A program made the translations under genes and the position numbers. From Flagellimonas chongwuensis (GTDB lineage Bacteria > Bacteroidota > Bacteroidia > Flavobacteriales > Flavobacteriaceae): 64,000 nt of DNA. The notes beneath the pieces are model-generated. The model was not told where the DNA came from, searched no databases, and was given only the letters and a program-made list of their open reading frames with translations. Shown piece after piece: positions 44,656 through 53,575 of the stretch; within the stretch, counting starts at the first letter, position 1, and the number at the start of each line of letters is the position of its first letter. Location: positions 1 through 64,000 of the forward strand of contig NZ_WYET01000003.1 of NCBI RefSeq assembly GCF_013376415.1. The letters run 5' to 3'.

Positions 44656-45237
44656 TTACAAATTTTTCAGCGCCTGTTTTATAATGTTCTCTACGCTTAA
44701 CGAAGTGTCTTGGGAAAGTACCTTGTCGACCACCTTTTCAGATTGCTTTCTGGTAAAACCAAGAACCTCTAATGCAGATAACGCTTCTTCTTTATTTGTA
44801 TTGTTTGATTGTTGTGAAACTTCACCTATGTCGTAGACTTTTAAAATCTTGTCCTTAAGGTCCAAGATTACACGTTGGGCCGTTTTTGCACCAATCCCTT
44901 TCACAGACTGGATTGTGGGTACATCGCCATTGGCAATCGCATCCCTCACATCGGCCGGCGACAGAGAGGATAACATAGTCCTTGCCGTGCTGGCCCCGAC
45001 CCCAGAAACGGATATCAATAAACGGAAGACTTCACGCTCTGCACGCTCCGCAAAACCGAACAGGGTATGGGAGTCTTCCTTTACCAATAAATCCGTGTAG
45101 ATAAATATATTTTCCTCATCGGTTAGCAAGGAAAAGGTATGCAGTGAAATATTCAAAAAATAGCCCACCCCAGCGCATTCCACAATGGCATAGGTTGGAT
45201 TTTTTTCGACTAGTTTTCCTCTTAAATGAGTAATCAT
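44656..45237 (-). CDS. ruvA: Holliday junction DNA helicase subunit RuvA
   Basis: A 193-residue protein that binds four-way junctions and loads the RuvB motor (encoded at 52424). Domain I is the N-terminal OB fold (1-65; MITHLRGKLVEKNPTYAIVE). Domain II has two helix-hairpin-helix motifs (LISVSGVGASTA and IQSVKGIGAKTAQRVILDLKDK). Domain III (about 145-193) binds RuvB (ALSALEVLGFTRKQSEKVVD). Length is normal. It lies between maeB (20 bases upstream) and sprA (five bases downstream). Confidence 0.97.
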   Translation of the reverse strand: MITHLRGKLVEKNPTYAIVECAGVGYFLNISLHTFSLLTDEENIFIYTDLLVKEDSHTLFGFAERAEREVFRLLISVSGVGASTARTMLSSLSPADVRDAIANGDVPTIQSVKGIGAKTAQRVILDLKDKILKVYDIGEVSQQSNNTNKEEALSALEVLGFTRKQSEKVVDKVLSQDTSLSVENIIKQALKNL

Positions 45238-45257
45238 ACTATCCGTTTTATTGGAGG

Positions 45258-47555
45258 CTATTCTCCTTGCATTCTAGCTTTTCGTCTTTTCTCCCTTTCT
45301 TGGGCATCGATAACGGCCACTGCGGCCATATTTACCATTTCATCCACGCTTGCCCCCAATTGTAAGATGTGGGCGGCCTTGGTCAACCCGACCATTATTG
45401 GTCCAATCGAATCGGCTTTGTTCAGACCTTTCAAAAGCTTATAGGTGATGTTGGCCGATTCCAAGTTAGGAAATACAAATGTGTTCACCTTTTGACCTGA
45501 TATTTTGGAGAACGGGAAATTTTTATCGCTCATTTCCGGGTCTAGTGCAAAATCAGTTTGAATTTCACCATCGACCACCAATTCAGGGTTTCTCTCATGT
45601 AGGATTCTAACGGCTTCACGCACCTTTTTGGCGTGGGGATGGTTTGACGAGCCAAAGTTCGCATAGGAAAGCAATGCCATGATTGGATTAAAACCAAAGG
45701 TTTTGGCCACGTTTGCCGTCATTTGGGCAATCTCGGCAAGCTCTTCTGCATTTGGATTTATATTAATAGAGGTATCCGCTAAAAATAGTGGACCTCTATC
45801 CGTAATCATAATGTTCACTGTACTGGCATTCTGCACGTTCTTCGCCCTTCCCAGCACTTCAAAAACAGGACGTAAAACTTTAGGGTACGCCCTTGAATAA
45901 CCGGAAATCATACCGTCAGCGTCGCCTTCCCTCAACATCATGGCTCCAAAATAGTTACGCTTGCCCATGTTGACACGCGCACTGTATTTGGTCTCACCCT
46001 TTCTTTTTCTGAGTTCCCAAAGCTTTAGCGCATATCTGGAACGCATTTCACTGAACTCATCGGAACGAGGATCAATAATCGGCACCTCGGCATCAAACTC
46101 AAGCTCCTTTTTAAGATGTTCAATAATTTCCTTGTTCCCGAGCAAAATAGGTGTTGCGATTCCTTCCTCATAAACAATCTGAGCGGCCTTCATTACATCC
46201 AATAATTCCGCCTCCGCAAAAACAATGCGTTTTGGATTCACCTTGGCCCTATTGTGCAATAACCTCACTACTTTATTGTCGTTGCCCGACCTTTGGTACA
46301 GTTCTTCTTCGTATCTGTCCCAATCTTGAATCGGAAACTTGGCGACCCCACTGTCCATGGCGGCTTTTGCCACTGCCGGTGGAATCTTGGTTATCAATCG
46401 TGGGTCGAATGGTTTTGGAATAATGTAATTCCTGCCAAAAGTCAACCTTGTTGCATCATAGGCTATATTGACCTGCTCCGGCACAGGCTCCCTTGTCAAA
46501 TCCGCCAAGGCCCTTACCGCGGCCATCTTCATTTCTTCATTGATCTTGGTGGCACGAACGTCCAAAGCTCCTCTAAATATGAAAGGGAATCCAAGTACAT
46601 TGTTCACTTGGTTAGGATGATCGGAACGTCCCGTGGCCATAATAATATCCCTTCTGGTTTCACAGGCCAGGTCATACTCGATTTCGGGATTAGGATTGGC
46701 CATGGCAAATACAATTGGATTTTCCGCCATGGAGTTCAACATCTCCGGTGATACAATGTCCGCAATGGAAAGTCCAATAAATACATCGGAACCTACCATG
46801 GCATCTTCGAGTGTATCTATTTTTCTATCGGTGGCAAACTCTGCCTTTTCAGCGCTTAAATTCTCTCTATCGCTTCTAATTACTCCTTTACTATCGAGCA
46901 TTACGATATTTTCCGCCTTTGCCCCAAATGCCTTGTACAATTTGGTACAGGAAACTGCCGCTGCGCCCGCGCCACTTACAACAATCCTGACTTCTTCGAT
47001 TTTTTTATCTGCTATCTCCAACGCATTCAACAAAGCAGCAGCGGAGATGATAGCAGTACCGTGCTGGTCGTCATGCATTACCGGAATATCCAGTTCCTCC
47101 TTTAATCTTCTTTCTATCTCAAAAGCTTCGGGAGCTTTGATGTCCTCTAAATTGATACCTCCAAAAGTTGGAGCGATGGTCTTCACCGTTTCGATAAAGC
47201 GATCAACATCTTTGGTATCCAATTCGATGTCGATTCCATCTATATCAGCAAAAATCTTAAAAAGCAAACTCTTTCCTTCCATTACCGGCTTGGAAGCTTC
47301 TGGTCCAATATCCCCCAGACCCAATACAGCCGTTCCATTGGAAATTATGGCAACGATGTTCCCTTTGGCAGTGTACTTGTAAACATCATCCTTGTTCTTT
47401 TCAATTTCCAAACAAGGTTCGGCCACCCCTGGTGAGTAGGCCAATGCCAAGTCCCTTTGGGTGGAATATGGTTTTGTTGGTACAATCTTGATTTTTCCCG
47501 GCTGTGGTTTTGCGTGATACAGTAACGCCTCCCTTCTTTGCTTTTCCTTGCTCAT
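45258..47555 (-). CDS. maeB: NADP-dependent malic enzyme with C-terminal phosphotransacetylase-like domain
   Basis: A 765-residue MaeB-type enzyme that decarboxylates malate to pyruvate with NADP. The malic domain is about 15-150 (YSPGVAEPCLEI, NGTAVLGLGDIGPEASKPVM). The NAD(P)-binding domain is about 160-425 (HDDQHGTAII, VVSGAGAAAVSC, FALSNP-type MANPNPEIEY). The C-terminal phosphate acetyl/butyryltransferase-like domain (about 430-765; AAQIVYEEGIATPILLGNKE) is regulatory in E. coli MaeB, binding acetyl-CoA. Length agrees with the family. It is the first gene of the maeB-ruvA-sprA unit; 124 bases separate it from the MFS gene. Confidence 0.96.
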   Translation of the reverse strand: MSKEKQRREALLYHAKPQPGKIKIVPTKPYSTQRDLALAYSPGVAEPCLEIEKNKDDVYKYTAKGNIVAIISNGTAVLGLGDIGPEASKPVMEGKSLLFKIFADIDGIDIELDTKDVDRFIETVKTIAPTFGGINLEDIKAPEAFEIERRLKEELDIPVMHDDQHGTAIISAAALLNALEIADKKIEEVRIVVSGAGAAAVSCTKLYKAFGAKAENIVMLDSKGVIRSDRENLSAEKAEFATDRKIDTLEDAMVGSDVFIGLSIADIVSPEMLNSMAENPIVFAMANPNPEIEYDLACETRRDIIMATGRSDHPNQVNNVLGFPFIFRGALDVRATKINEEMKMAAVRALADLTREPVPEQVNIAYDATRLTFGRNYIIPKPFDPRLITKIPPAVAKAAMDSGVAKFPIQDWDRYEEELYQRSGNDNKVVRLLHNRAKVNPKRIVFAEAELLDVMKAAQIVYEEGIATPILLGNKEIIEHLKKELEFDAEVPIIDPRSDEFSEMRSRYALKLWELRKRKGETKYSARVNMGKRNYFGAMMLREGDADGMISGYSRAYPKVLRPVFEVLGRAKNVQNASTVNIMITDRGPLFLADTSININPNAEELAEIAQMTANVAKTFGFNPIMALLSYANFGSSNHPHAKKVREAVRILHERNPELVVDGEIQTDFALDPEMSDKNFPFSKISGQKVNTFVFPNLESANITYKLLKGLNKADSIGPIMVGLTKAAHILQLGASVDEMVNMAAVAVIDAQEREKRRKARMQGE

Positions 47556-47643
47556 ATTGTAAAAAATGAAGTGGTAAAGTTAGGGCATTCGTTGCTTTTA
47601 TCTTAAAATCTTGATAATCAATTTCAAGTTGACCGAAAAATTA

Positions 47644-47668
47644 AAAAGGTAATTTTATAACCTACTGC
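47644..47668 (-). terminator. Weak hairpin after the MFS gene
   Basis: On the minus strand AGGT and ACCT, extended by two A-T pairs past one mismatch, enclose a short loop and are followed by five T residues, about 12 bases after the MFS stop. The stem is weak. Confidence 0.35.
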
Positions 47669-47679
47669 CTCAGTTTGGT

Positions 47680-49005
47680 TTAGGAATCCAAGGGATACTC
47701 CTTTTTAGCCCTTTTAACATTGAGTCGCATGGCCAAAATGCTTGCTATAACAAAAAACAAGCCTGCAAAAAGCATCGCATTGACTGAATTGCCCCCCAAA
47801 AGGTTTTTAAAAATAGGGCCAAAAGAAAGTGTTTCAATGCCCATTGGAATTACGATCATCATATTTAGTATACCCATGTACACCCCTCTTCGTTCCTGAG
47901 GCACTACTTTGGAAACCATACTGTACGGGATTCCCATCATGGCCGCCCAACCAATTCCGAACAGCACCATTGGGAACAGAACATAAACCGGATCTTGAAT
48001 ATATGGTATGGCAAACAGCGCAATGGCCGTGCCCAATAAACTCAAAGCATACACTTTTTTACCTCCAAAACGCACGGTCAACGGTACCAACACCAATGCA
48101 ACCACTGCTGTGACAACATTGTAGGTTGTGCTCATTTTGGCAGCTTGCGCAGCAGCCTCTGAAGTATCGTACCCCAATGAGACCCTGAACAATGGCGTTA
48201 TGAACTGCCAATACACAAAAAGGGCATACCATTGAAATAGGTATACGGCCGAAAGCTTCCACATAAATTTGGGCATATCCTTGACCGCTTTGGCAATTTC
48301 CACAAATGGAACCTTGACGCGTTCCATAAAGGGTAGCGCTTTATGTTTATTGATTTCTGAAAGCTCTTCATCCGTGGGAGGAATCTCGGGAGTTTTTAAA
48401 ACAGACCATAAGATGGTGGCTATCGATAAGAACGATCCTATAAAAAAAGAATAGTACAACCATTTGGGCACCGTCCCTTCTATTTCTTGTCCCCCACCAA
48501 ACCAATCCTGGAACAAAAAGATGGAAGCATTGGCCAAAAGAATACCCGCACCCACAAAAAGGCTCTGCATTTGATAGCCCATACTGAATTGTGACTCCGG
48601 CAATTTATCCCCAACAAACGCCCGATATGGCTCCATGGCCATGTTGTTTCCCACGTCCAAAATCCACAACAATCCCACAGCGAACCATAAGGCGGGACTT
48701 AAGGGAAAGGCAAACAAACAGATACTGCCCATTATGGCACCTATCAAGAAGAAAGGTTTACGCCTGCCCCAACGTGGAGACCATGTTTTATCGGATACGG
48801 CACCAATGATGGGTTGAACGATCAAGCCCGTTACCGGCCCCGCAATATTTAGAATAGGGAGCATTTCTTCCGAAGCGCCCAAAAAAAGAAATATTGGGTT
48901 AATGGCGCTCTGCTGCAACCCAAAACTGTATTGGATTCCAAGGAACCCAACATTCATATTAAAAATTTGCCAAAAGCTTAATTTTGGTTTTTTAATCGTA
49001 ATCAT
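47680..49005 (-). CDS. MFS sugar transporter, SLC45-like
   Basis: A 441-residue permease with 12 predicted helices. The N-terminal half (FWQIFNMNVGFLGIQYSFGL, GLIVQPIIGAVSDKTWSPRWGRRKPF) is the hallmark of the SLC45/sucrose-proton symporter branch of the major facilitator superfamily, with the RWGRRKPF loop between helices 2 and 3. Likely role: proton-coupled uptake of a disaccharide or other glycoside; the substrate is not predictable. No sugar-catabolic gene is adjacent. It stands between maeB and queG, 75 bases after queG, and may be a separate transcript. Confidence 0.88.
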   Translation of the reverse strand: MITIKKPKLSFWQIFNMNVGFLGIQYSFGLQQSAINPIFLFLGASEEMLPILNIAGPVTGLIVQPIIGAVSDKTWSPRWGRRKPFFLIGAIMGSICLFAFPLSPALWFAVGLLWILDVGNNMAMEPYRAFVGDKLPESQFSMGYQMQSLFVGAGILLANASIFLFQDWFGGGQEIEGTVPKWLYYSFFIGSFLSIATILWSVLKTPEIPPTDEELSEINKHKALPFMERVKVPFVEIAKAVKDMPKFMWKLSAVYLFQWYALFVYWQFITPLFRVSLGYDTSEAAAQAAKMSTTYNVVTAVVALVLVPLTVRFGGKKVYALSLLGTAIALFAIPYIQDPVYVLFPMVLFGIGWAAMMGIPYSMVSKVVPQERRGVYMGILNMMIVIPMGIETLSFGPIFKNLLGGNSVNAMLFAGLFFVIASILAMRLNVKRAKKEYPLDS

Positions 49006-49080
49006 CCTGTTTGTTTAGCTAGTCTTTACCATATCCCAACAAAAGACATGGATATTTTAAGAATATAGCTCAATATAATG

Positions 49081-49977
49081 CTATTTCTTCAAAAAATTGA
49101 TGTTCCGCTCAAGACCGGATAATTTTGTTCTCTTTACCGCTGACTTTTTGAAGATTTTTTTGAAGACATCCTCTGTTATCTCTTCCCAATCTTTTTTGGT
49201 GAAGGACAACAAGTCCGGATTAGGATTAAAAAGGGGTTCGCTATGCGGTTTTGAGAATCGGTTCCATGGACAAACATCTTGGCACACATCACAACCGAAC
49301 ATCCATTCGTCCAATTTACCATCGAATTCGGAAGGAATCTCGTTCTTCAATTCAATGGTGAGATAGGAAATACATTTACTGCCATCGACCACGTAGGGCT
49401 GCACAATGGCCTCCGTAGGACAGGCATCAATACAAGCAGTGCAGGTTCCACAATGGTCGGTGACCGGTGTATCGTATTCCAGTTCCAAATCTACGATCAG
49501 TTCAGCAATAAAATAAAATGAGCCTACTTGTTGGGTCAGCAAGTTACTGTTCTTTCCTATCCAACCCAAACCGCTTTTGGTGGCCCATGCCTTATCCAGA
49601 ACCGGAGCAGAATCCACAAATGCACGTCCATGGACATCCCCTATTTCTTCTTGAATAAACTGAAGCAGGCTTTTGAGCTTGTCCTTTATCACAAAGTGAT
49701 AATCCATCCCATAGGCATATTTGGAAATTTTATAGGAATCGGGGTTTTGCTCTTCGGAAGGAAAGTAATTCAACAAGAGTGATATGACCGACTTGGAGCC
49801 TTCAACCAATTTTGTAGGATCCAAACGCTTATCAAAATGGTTCTCCATGTACTGCATTTCGCCATGCATGTTCTGGTTGAGCCATTTCTCCAAACGGGGC
49901 GCTTCTTCTTCCAAAAACCCCGCCTTTGATATGCCACACGACAAAAAACCGAGGCGCTTGGCTTCGGTCTTGATCAT
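49081..49977 (-). CDS. queG: Epoxyqueuosine reductase
   Basis: A 298-residue enzyme catalysing the last step of queuosine synthesis on tRNA, reducing epoxyqueuosine with a corrinoid and two [4Fe-4S] clusters. The start is Met in [17 protein letters not shown], the family N-terminus; nine more codons upstream are possible. The ferredoxin-type clusters are [16 protein letters not shown] and [11 protein letters not shown], with an additional Cys in [11 protein letters not shown]. The catalytic region includes [12 protein letters not shown]. Length is slightly short for QueG but complete. It is 81 bases downstream of the cupin gene. Confidence 0.95.
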   Translation of the reverse strand: MIKTEAKRLGFLSCGISKAGFLEEEAPRLEKWLNQNMHGEMQYMENHFDKRLDPTKLVEGSKSVISLLLNYFPSEEQNPDSYKISKYAYGMDYHFVIKDKLKSLLQFIQEEIGDVHGRAFVDSAPVLDKAWATKSGLGWIGKNSNLLTQQVGSFYFIAELIVDLELEYDTPVTDHCGTCTACIDACPTEAIVQPYVVDGSKCISYLTIELKNEIPSEFDGKLDEWMFGCDVCQDVCPWNRFSKPHSEPLFNPNPDLLSFTKKDWEEITEDVFKKIFKKSAVKRTKLSGLERNINFLKK

Positions 49978-50058
49978 AAAAGTATGTTTGGTTGTCGAAT
50001 TCAATATTGGCGACTACTTATGTTTTGAAGCACCAATATACAAAAGACATGTTCAATT

Positions 50059-50502
50059 TTATTGCGGAGGGGGAGGAATGGCCATATCAAAATCCGATGC
50101 CGTGGCCAATACCTTTTGAATGATTTCTGGTTCAACAGATTTCATGACGGCATTGTCTTCGGTTTCGGGAACACCAAAAGTCTCAAAAAACTTAGAGAAT
50201 CCTTTGGGACTGTGAATATTGACCCAGGTACAAGGTGAATCCGTTTTATTACTGAACGTATGCAGAGTTCCCGGTGGCACATCCACAGACTCTCCCTGTT
50301 TACAAATGAATGTTTTCCCGTTCACAAAAAACTCAAGCTCACCCTCGATTACCATAAAAGCTTCCTTGTATTCGCTGTGCACATGTGGCGGGGGTCCTTG
50401 TGCACCAGCTGGAGTTTCACAAACTACTAAATCATAATCACCCGTGGTCGGATGCAACGTCACTTTTTGGCCTAAGACCCATTTTGAAGTATTGTTTTTC
50501 AT
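50059..50502 (-). CDS. Cupin domain protein, divergent from and probably controlled by TetR
   Basis: A 147-residue small beta-barrel protein. The metal-binding cupin motifs are complete: His40, His42 and Glu47 in PPHVHSEYKEAF, and His81 in PPGTLHTF. The enzyme activity or ligand is unknown; such single-domain cupins include dioxygenases, isomerases and sensors. It is divergently transcribed from the TetR-family gene across 73 bases that hold two matching palindromes and a consensus promoter, so it is the probable TetR target. The C-terminus ends in a proline run (PPPPQ). Confidence 0.9.
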   Translation of the reverse strand: MKNNTSKWVLGQKVTLHPTTGDYDLVVCETPAGAQGPPPHVHSEYKEAFMVIEGELEFFVNGKTFICKQGESVDVPPGTLHTFSNKTDSPCTWVNIHSPKGFSKFFETFGVPETEDNAVMKSVEPEIIQKVLATASDFDMAIPPPPQ

Positions 50503-50507
50503 TTTTA

Positions 50508-50523
50508 TGAGATTTTTGTCTCA
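50508..50523. promoter_or_regulatory. TetR operator candidate 1
   Basis: Palindrome TGAGA-TTTTTG-TCTCA directly next to the -7 box of the cupin promoter, covering the predicted cupin transcription start and the -33 of the possible tetR promoter. Its arms are identical to those of operator 2, 53 bases away centre to centre (about five helical turns). Confidence 0.75.
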
Positions 50524-50544
50524 CAAACATATATATTAATTTTC
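50515..50544 (+). promoter_or_regulatory. Possible promoter of the TetR gene
   Basis: TTTG (50515-50518), an 18-base spacer and TAATTTTC (50537-50544), which has one mismatch from TAnnTTTG. The -33 lies inside operator 1 and operator 2 lies between the start site and the ATG, as expected for autorepression. Confidence 0.5.
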
Positions 50545-50554
50545 ACAGTTCAAA
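50524..50554 (-). promoter_or_regulatory. Promoter of the cupin gene
   Basis: On the minus strand TTTG (50551-50554), a 19-base spacer and TATGTTTG (50524-50531) fully match the Bacteroidota promoter consensus. Operator 1 begins at the next base, so a bound repressor would block initiation. Confidence 0.7.
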
Positions 50555-50560
50555 ATTTTA

Positions 50561-50576
50561 TGAGATATTTGTCTCA
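50561..50576. promoter_or_regulatory. TetR operator candidate 2
   Basis: Palindrome TGAGA-TATTTG-TCTCA whose last base is the A of the tetR ATG. It has the same arms and six-base centre length as operator 1. Confidence 0.75.
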
Positions 50577-51172
50577 TGAAAGAGAAACATATTACGTCTG
50601 GGCGAAAAAAACAGAAACAAAATACTAGGGATAAAATCCTTGAGGCATCACGACAATTATTGGAGAAGAAAGTGACGTTAACCATGGAAAACGTAGCGGA
50701 AAAAGCCGGTATTTCCAGGGCAACGGTCTATAGGTACTACACCAATATCGATTCCTTATCGATGGATTTGATCCTTCAACTCGATGTACCCAATCCTGAA
50801 ACCATTTTTAGCAACAACGAGGGAGCATCACATAAAGATGCGATTCTAGGTATCCAAAAAGTCTATCTGGATTTCAGTCTTCGAAACGAACAAACTTCCA
50901 GACAGTTCTTGGCAGCAGTGTTGGCATCATCGAACCCAAATATGCGCAGGGGAAAAAACCGCATCAATACCTTGAAGGAGCACTTCAAATCCAATAAGGT
51001 AGATTTGAGTGAAGAGGATAAAGAAAAGTTGGTTCACCTGTCCGTACTTTTGATGGGCATAGAATCTATCATTACCGCAAAAGATGTCTGTGGACTGGAC
51101 AATCGAACCGCTACGGATACCTTATCATGGGGGTTACAAATGATTTTGAAAGGGTGCGGTGTAGATAAGTGA
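50576..51172 (+). CDS. TetR/AcrR family transcriptional regulator
   Basis: A 198-residue repressor. The N-terminal helix-turn-helix (about 17-65) includes TRDKILEASRQLLEKK, AEKAGISRATVYRYY and a basic leader (RKKQKQ). The C-terminal ligand-binding domain is all helical and not specific enough to predict a ligand. The start codon overlaps one of two identical-arm palindromes (TGAGA-N6-TCTCA); the other lies at the divergent cupin promoter, so the protein probably represses both itself and cupin. It is convergent with the TsdA-like cytochrome gene. Confidence 0.92.
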   Translation: MKEKHITSGRKKQKQNTRDKILEASRQLLEKKVTLTMENVAEKAGISRATVYRYYTNIDSLSMDLILQLDVPNPETIFSNNEGASHKDAILGIQKVYLDFSLRNEQTSRQFLAAVLASSNPNMRRGKNRINTLKEHFKSNKVDLSEEDKEKLVHLSVLLMGIESIITAKDVCGLDNRTATDTLSWGLQMILKGCGVDK

Positions 51173-51202
51173 TCGGTCGTTCAACAATTCAACCCCGGAT
51201 CA

Positions 51203-51229
51203 TCAAAACCAAGAACTACTTGGTTTTGA
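51203..51229. terminator. Perfect hairpin between convergent tetR and cytochrome genes
   Basis: TCAAAACCAAG and CTTGGTTTTGA form an 11-pair perfect stem with a five-base loop. It straddles the stop codon of the minus-strand cytochrome gene (stop at 51216-51218) and lies about 31 bases after the tetR stop. Neither strand has a strong T run after the stem, so it may be a two-way terminator or an RNA 3' end stabiliser. Confidence 0.5.
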
Positions 51230-52283
51230 CCATATCAAATTCATCTTTATAATATTTCATTATGGGTTGGAACGGTCCCAATTGATGTTGCTCTTCACTA
51301 AAGTTATCAGAATATGGGCCGTAAGGGGTAGAAACAGGTTTCTTGACCAAATCAGGGAAATCAACTTCTCGATTGGGCTTTGTCGGCCTCAGTTTTTGAT
51401 TGATATACCCCGCCACATCATATGCTTCCTCATCGGTAAGTACAGGGTTATCGAATGTGGTTCCGTACGGCATGTTCCCTTTTATAAACTGTGCGGCGGT
51501 AATCACACGTGTCATGCCGGCGCCATTATTGTAAGAATCGTTTCCCCACAATGGCGGGTAGAGATAAGTGCCATCTGCTTGGGACTCTCCTTGCCCATCC
51601 GCGCCATGACATTCAACACAATTTTTGACAAAAACCTGTTCTCCATGCTGTAAATCCACGGCCCTATCAGGGATTTCAATGGTCAAAAAACCTTGTCCTT
51701 CTATTTTTCCGTTTGATGGGGCAGCCCTTCCCAACCATTCCATGTAGGCGAGCAAAGATTTCATTTTTTCACTGTCCTCTGGCATAACCTTACCGTTCAT
51801 GCTGCGCTCCATGCAACCATTGATTCGCTCCTCGATGGTCCCCATTTTATCCTCTCGACCACGATACTGTGGAAATCGCTTGACCACACCTATCAGCGGA
51901 GCAGCATAAGGCTTTGTCCCTCCATTTAAATGACAACTGGCACAAGCCAAATTGTTCCCCGCGTACATCTGTGTTGAATCCCCTTGTTTGGAACCCAAAT
52001 GCTGTGGGGTGTTCCTAAAAACTTCAAAACCTTCCTTTATTTTTTGATTTTTAGCAGAATTGGAGAGATTGTACACATTGTAATCCAAGTAATAGACACC
52101 ATCTGGAAATGCTGCATATTCTTTGGAACCGAAGTCGCCGAATGCGACCAAAACCACTGTAAAGGCCAACCCCAGCATCAAAATGACACAAACACCCAGT
52201 TGTACGCACAGCTTTTTAATCTGCCGAGCAATGGCTATGTTTTTATCCGAACTCAGCTCTTCTGGATGTATTGGTTCTTCCAT
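51216..52283 (-). CDS. TsdA-like membrane-anchored diheme cytochrome c
   Basis: A 355-residue protein with a cytoplasmic N-terminus, one helix (about 27-48) and two cytochrome c domains. Heme sites are Cys114-Cys117-His118 (CASCHLNGG) and Cys222-Cys225-His226 (CVECHGADG). The segment IEERINGCMERSMNGK (Cys157) is the signature of the thiosulfate dehydrogenase/tetrathionate reductase TsdA family, in which that Cys is the second ligand of heme 1. Met271 (FIKGNMPYG) fits the heme 2 ligand. The likely reaction is thiosulfate/tetrathionate conversion in the periplasm, or a related sulfur-compound redox step. It is convergent with tetR; ruvB is 140 bases upstream. Confidence 0.82.
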   Translation of the reverse strand: MEEPIHPEELSSDKNIAIARQIKKLCVQLGVCVILMLGLAFTVVLVAFGDFGSKEYAAFPDGVYYLDYNVYNLSNSAKNQKIKEGFEVFRNTPQHLGSKQGDSTQMYAGNNLACASCHLNGGTKPYAAPLIGVVKRFPQYRGREDKMGTIEERINGCMERSMNGKVMPEDSEKMKSLLAYMEWLGRAAPSNGKIEGQGFLTIEIPDRAVDLQHGEQVFVKNCVECHGADGQGESQADGTYLYPPLWGNDSYNNGAGMTRVITAAQFIKGNMPYGTTFDNPVLTDEEAYDVAGYINQKLRPTKPNREVDFPDLVKKPVSTPYGPYSDNFSEEQHQLGPFQPIMKYYKDEFDMVKTK

Positions 52284-52423
52284 GATTCTTCTTTAATCAT
52301 GCAAAGCAATTACGAAATGATAAGATAGGGGCACTTTCCTTGATTCCCATAAAATGAATTTCCAATCCAAGAAGACAATCAAACAAGCAAGTAAATTACA
52401 AAAAGATTTAAAACTGGAAAACA

Positions 52424-53446
52424 TCAAAACAACCCGCCCTGCGTACCGCCCTTTACCTTGCCCAAATGTTTATATGCAAGTTCGGTGACCTCACGCCCCC
52501 TTGGTGTTCGCATTATAAAGCCTTGCTGAATCAAAAACGGCTCGTAAACTTCTTCCAAAGTTTCGGCACTTTCGGACACTGCCGTTGCCAAGGTGGTGAT
52601 TCCAACCGGCCCTCCCTTGAACTTATCTATGATAGTGGTCAAGATTTTGTTGTCCATTTCATCCAGTCCATGGGCATCCACGTTTAGGGCCTTAAGACCA
52701 AATTGGGAGATTTCGAGGTCAATTTTCCCGTTACCCTTTATTTGGGCAAAATCCCGGACCCTTCGCAAAAGTGCATTGCAAATTCTAGGTGTTCCCCTGC
52801 TCCGACCGGCAATCTCTATCGCCGCATCATTGGTTATCGGCACGTTTAAAATTTCCGCACTTCGTTCCACTATAGTGGACAACAATTCTGTATTGTAATA
52901 TTGCAAACGGCTCTGGATCCCAAACCTTGCACGCATGGGAGCTGTCAACAGACCTGACCGTGTAGTGGCTCCTATCAAGGTAAACGGACTCAAATTAATC
53001 TGCACGGTACGGGCGTTGGGCCCTGTCTCGATCATGATATCAATTTTATAATCCTCCATGGCAGAATACAGATATTCTTCCACGATGGGGCTCAATCTAT
53101 GGATCTCATCAATGAAAAGAACATCCCTTTCATCCAAATTGGTCAACAAGCCTGCCAAATCACCAGGTTTGTCGAGTACGGGCCCAGAGGTAACCTTTAT
53201 TCCCACACCAAGCTCATTGGCAAGAATGTGCGCCAAAGTTGTTTTACCAAGACCCGGAGGCCCATGAAAAAGAGTATGGTCCAAGGCCTCGCCCCGAAGA
53301 TTGGCGGCCTGCACAAAAACCTTTAGGTTTTCCAATACTTGGGCCTGCCCAGTAAAGTCATCAAAACTTATGGGCCGTAAAGCCCTTTCTATATCAAACT
53401 CTTCCGGGGAAAGATTTTCGCCTGTTGGATCTAAATTTTCATTCAT
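52424..53446 (-). CDS. ruvB: Holliday junction branch migration ATPase RuvB
   Basis: A 340-residue AAA+ motor that drives branch migration with RuvA. The start [20 protein letters not shown] is preferred over a frame 11 codons longer. Walker A is GPPGLGKTT, Walker B is VLFIDEIHR, sensor 1 is [10 protein letters not shown] and the arginine finger region is [11 protein letters not shown]. The C-terminal winged helix ends [22 protein letters not shown] (-7-like) box lies on the minus strand at 53454-53461, immediately before the start. Length is normal. Confidence 0.97.
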   Translation of the reverse strand: MNENLDPTGENLSPEEFDIERALRPISFDDFTGQAQVLENLKVFVQAANLRGEALDHTLFHGPPGLGKTTLAHILANELGVGIKVTSGPVLDKPGDLAGLLTNLDERDVLFIDEIHRLSPIVEEYLYSAMEDYKIDIMIETGPNARTVQINLSPFTLIGATTRSGLLTAPMRARFGIQSRLQYYNTELLSTIVERSAEILNVPITNDAAIEIAGRSRGTPRICNALLRRVRDFAQIKGNGKIDLEISQFGLKALNVDAHGLDEMDNKILTTIIDKFKGGPVGITTLATAVSESAETLEEVYEPFLIQQGFIMRTPRGREVTELAYKHLGKVKGGTQGGLF

Positions 53447-53575
53447 GGTTGAACAAATATAGTTGAAAACGGAATCCACCTAATGTCCTAAGCACTAAAA
53501 TACCGTTTTGAACTCACTTCTTAAAAATCTAAACCTTACCTTAGATAAGTTTAAAATTCGTCAATTTACCCCTTT

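Noticed and set aside
46633..47382. 249-codon plus-strand frame antisense to maeB
   Set aside because: Ser/Ala/Ile-rich shadow of the NAD-binding region; no independent support.
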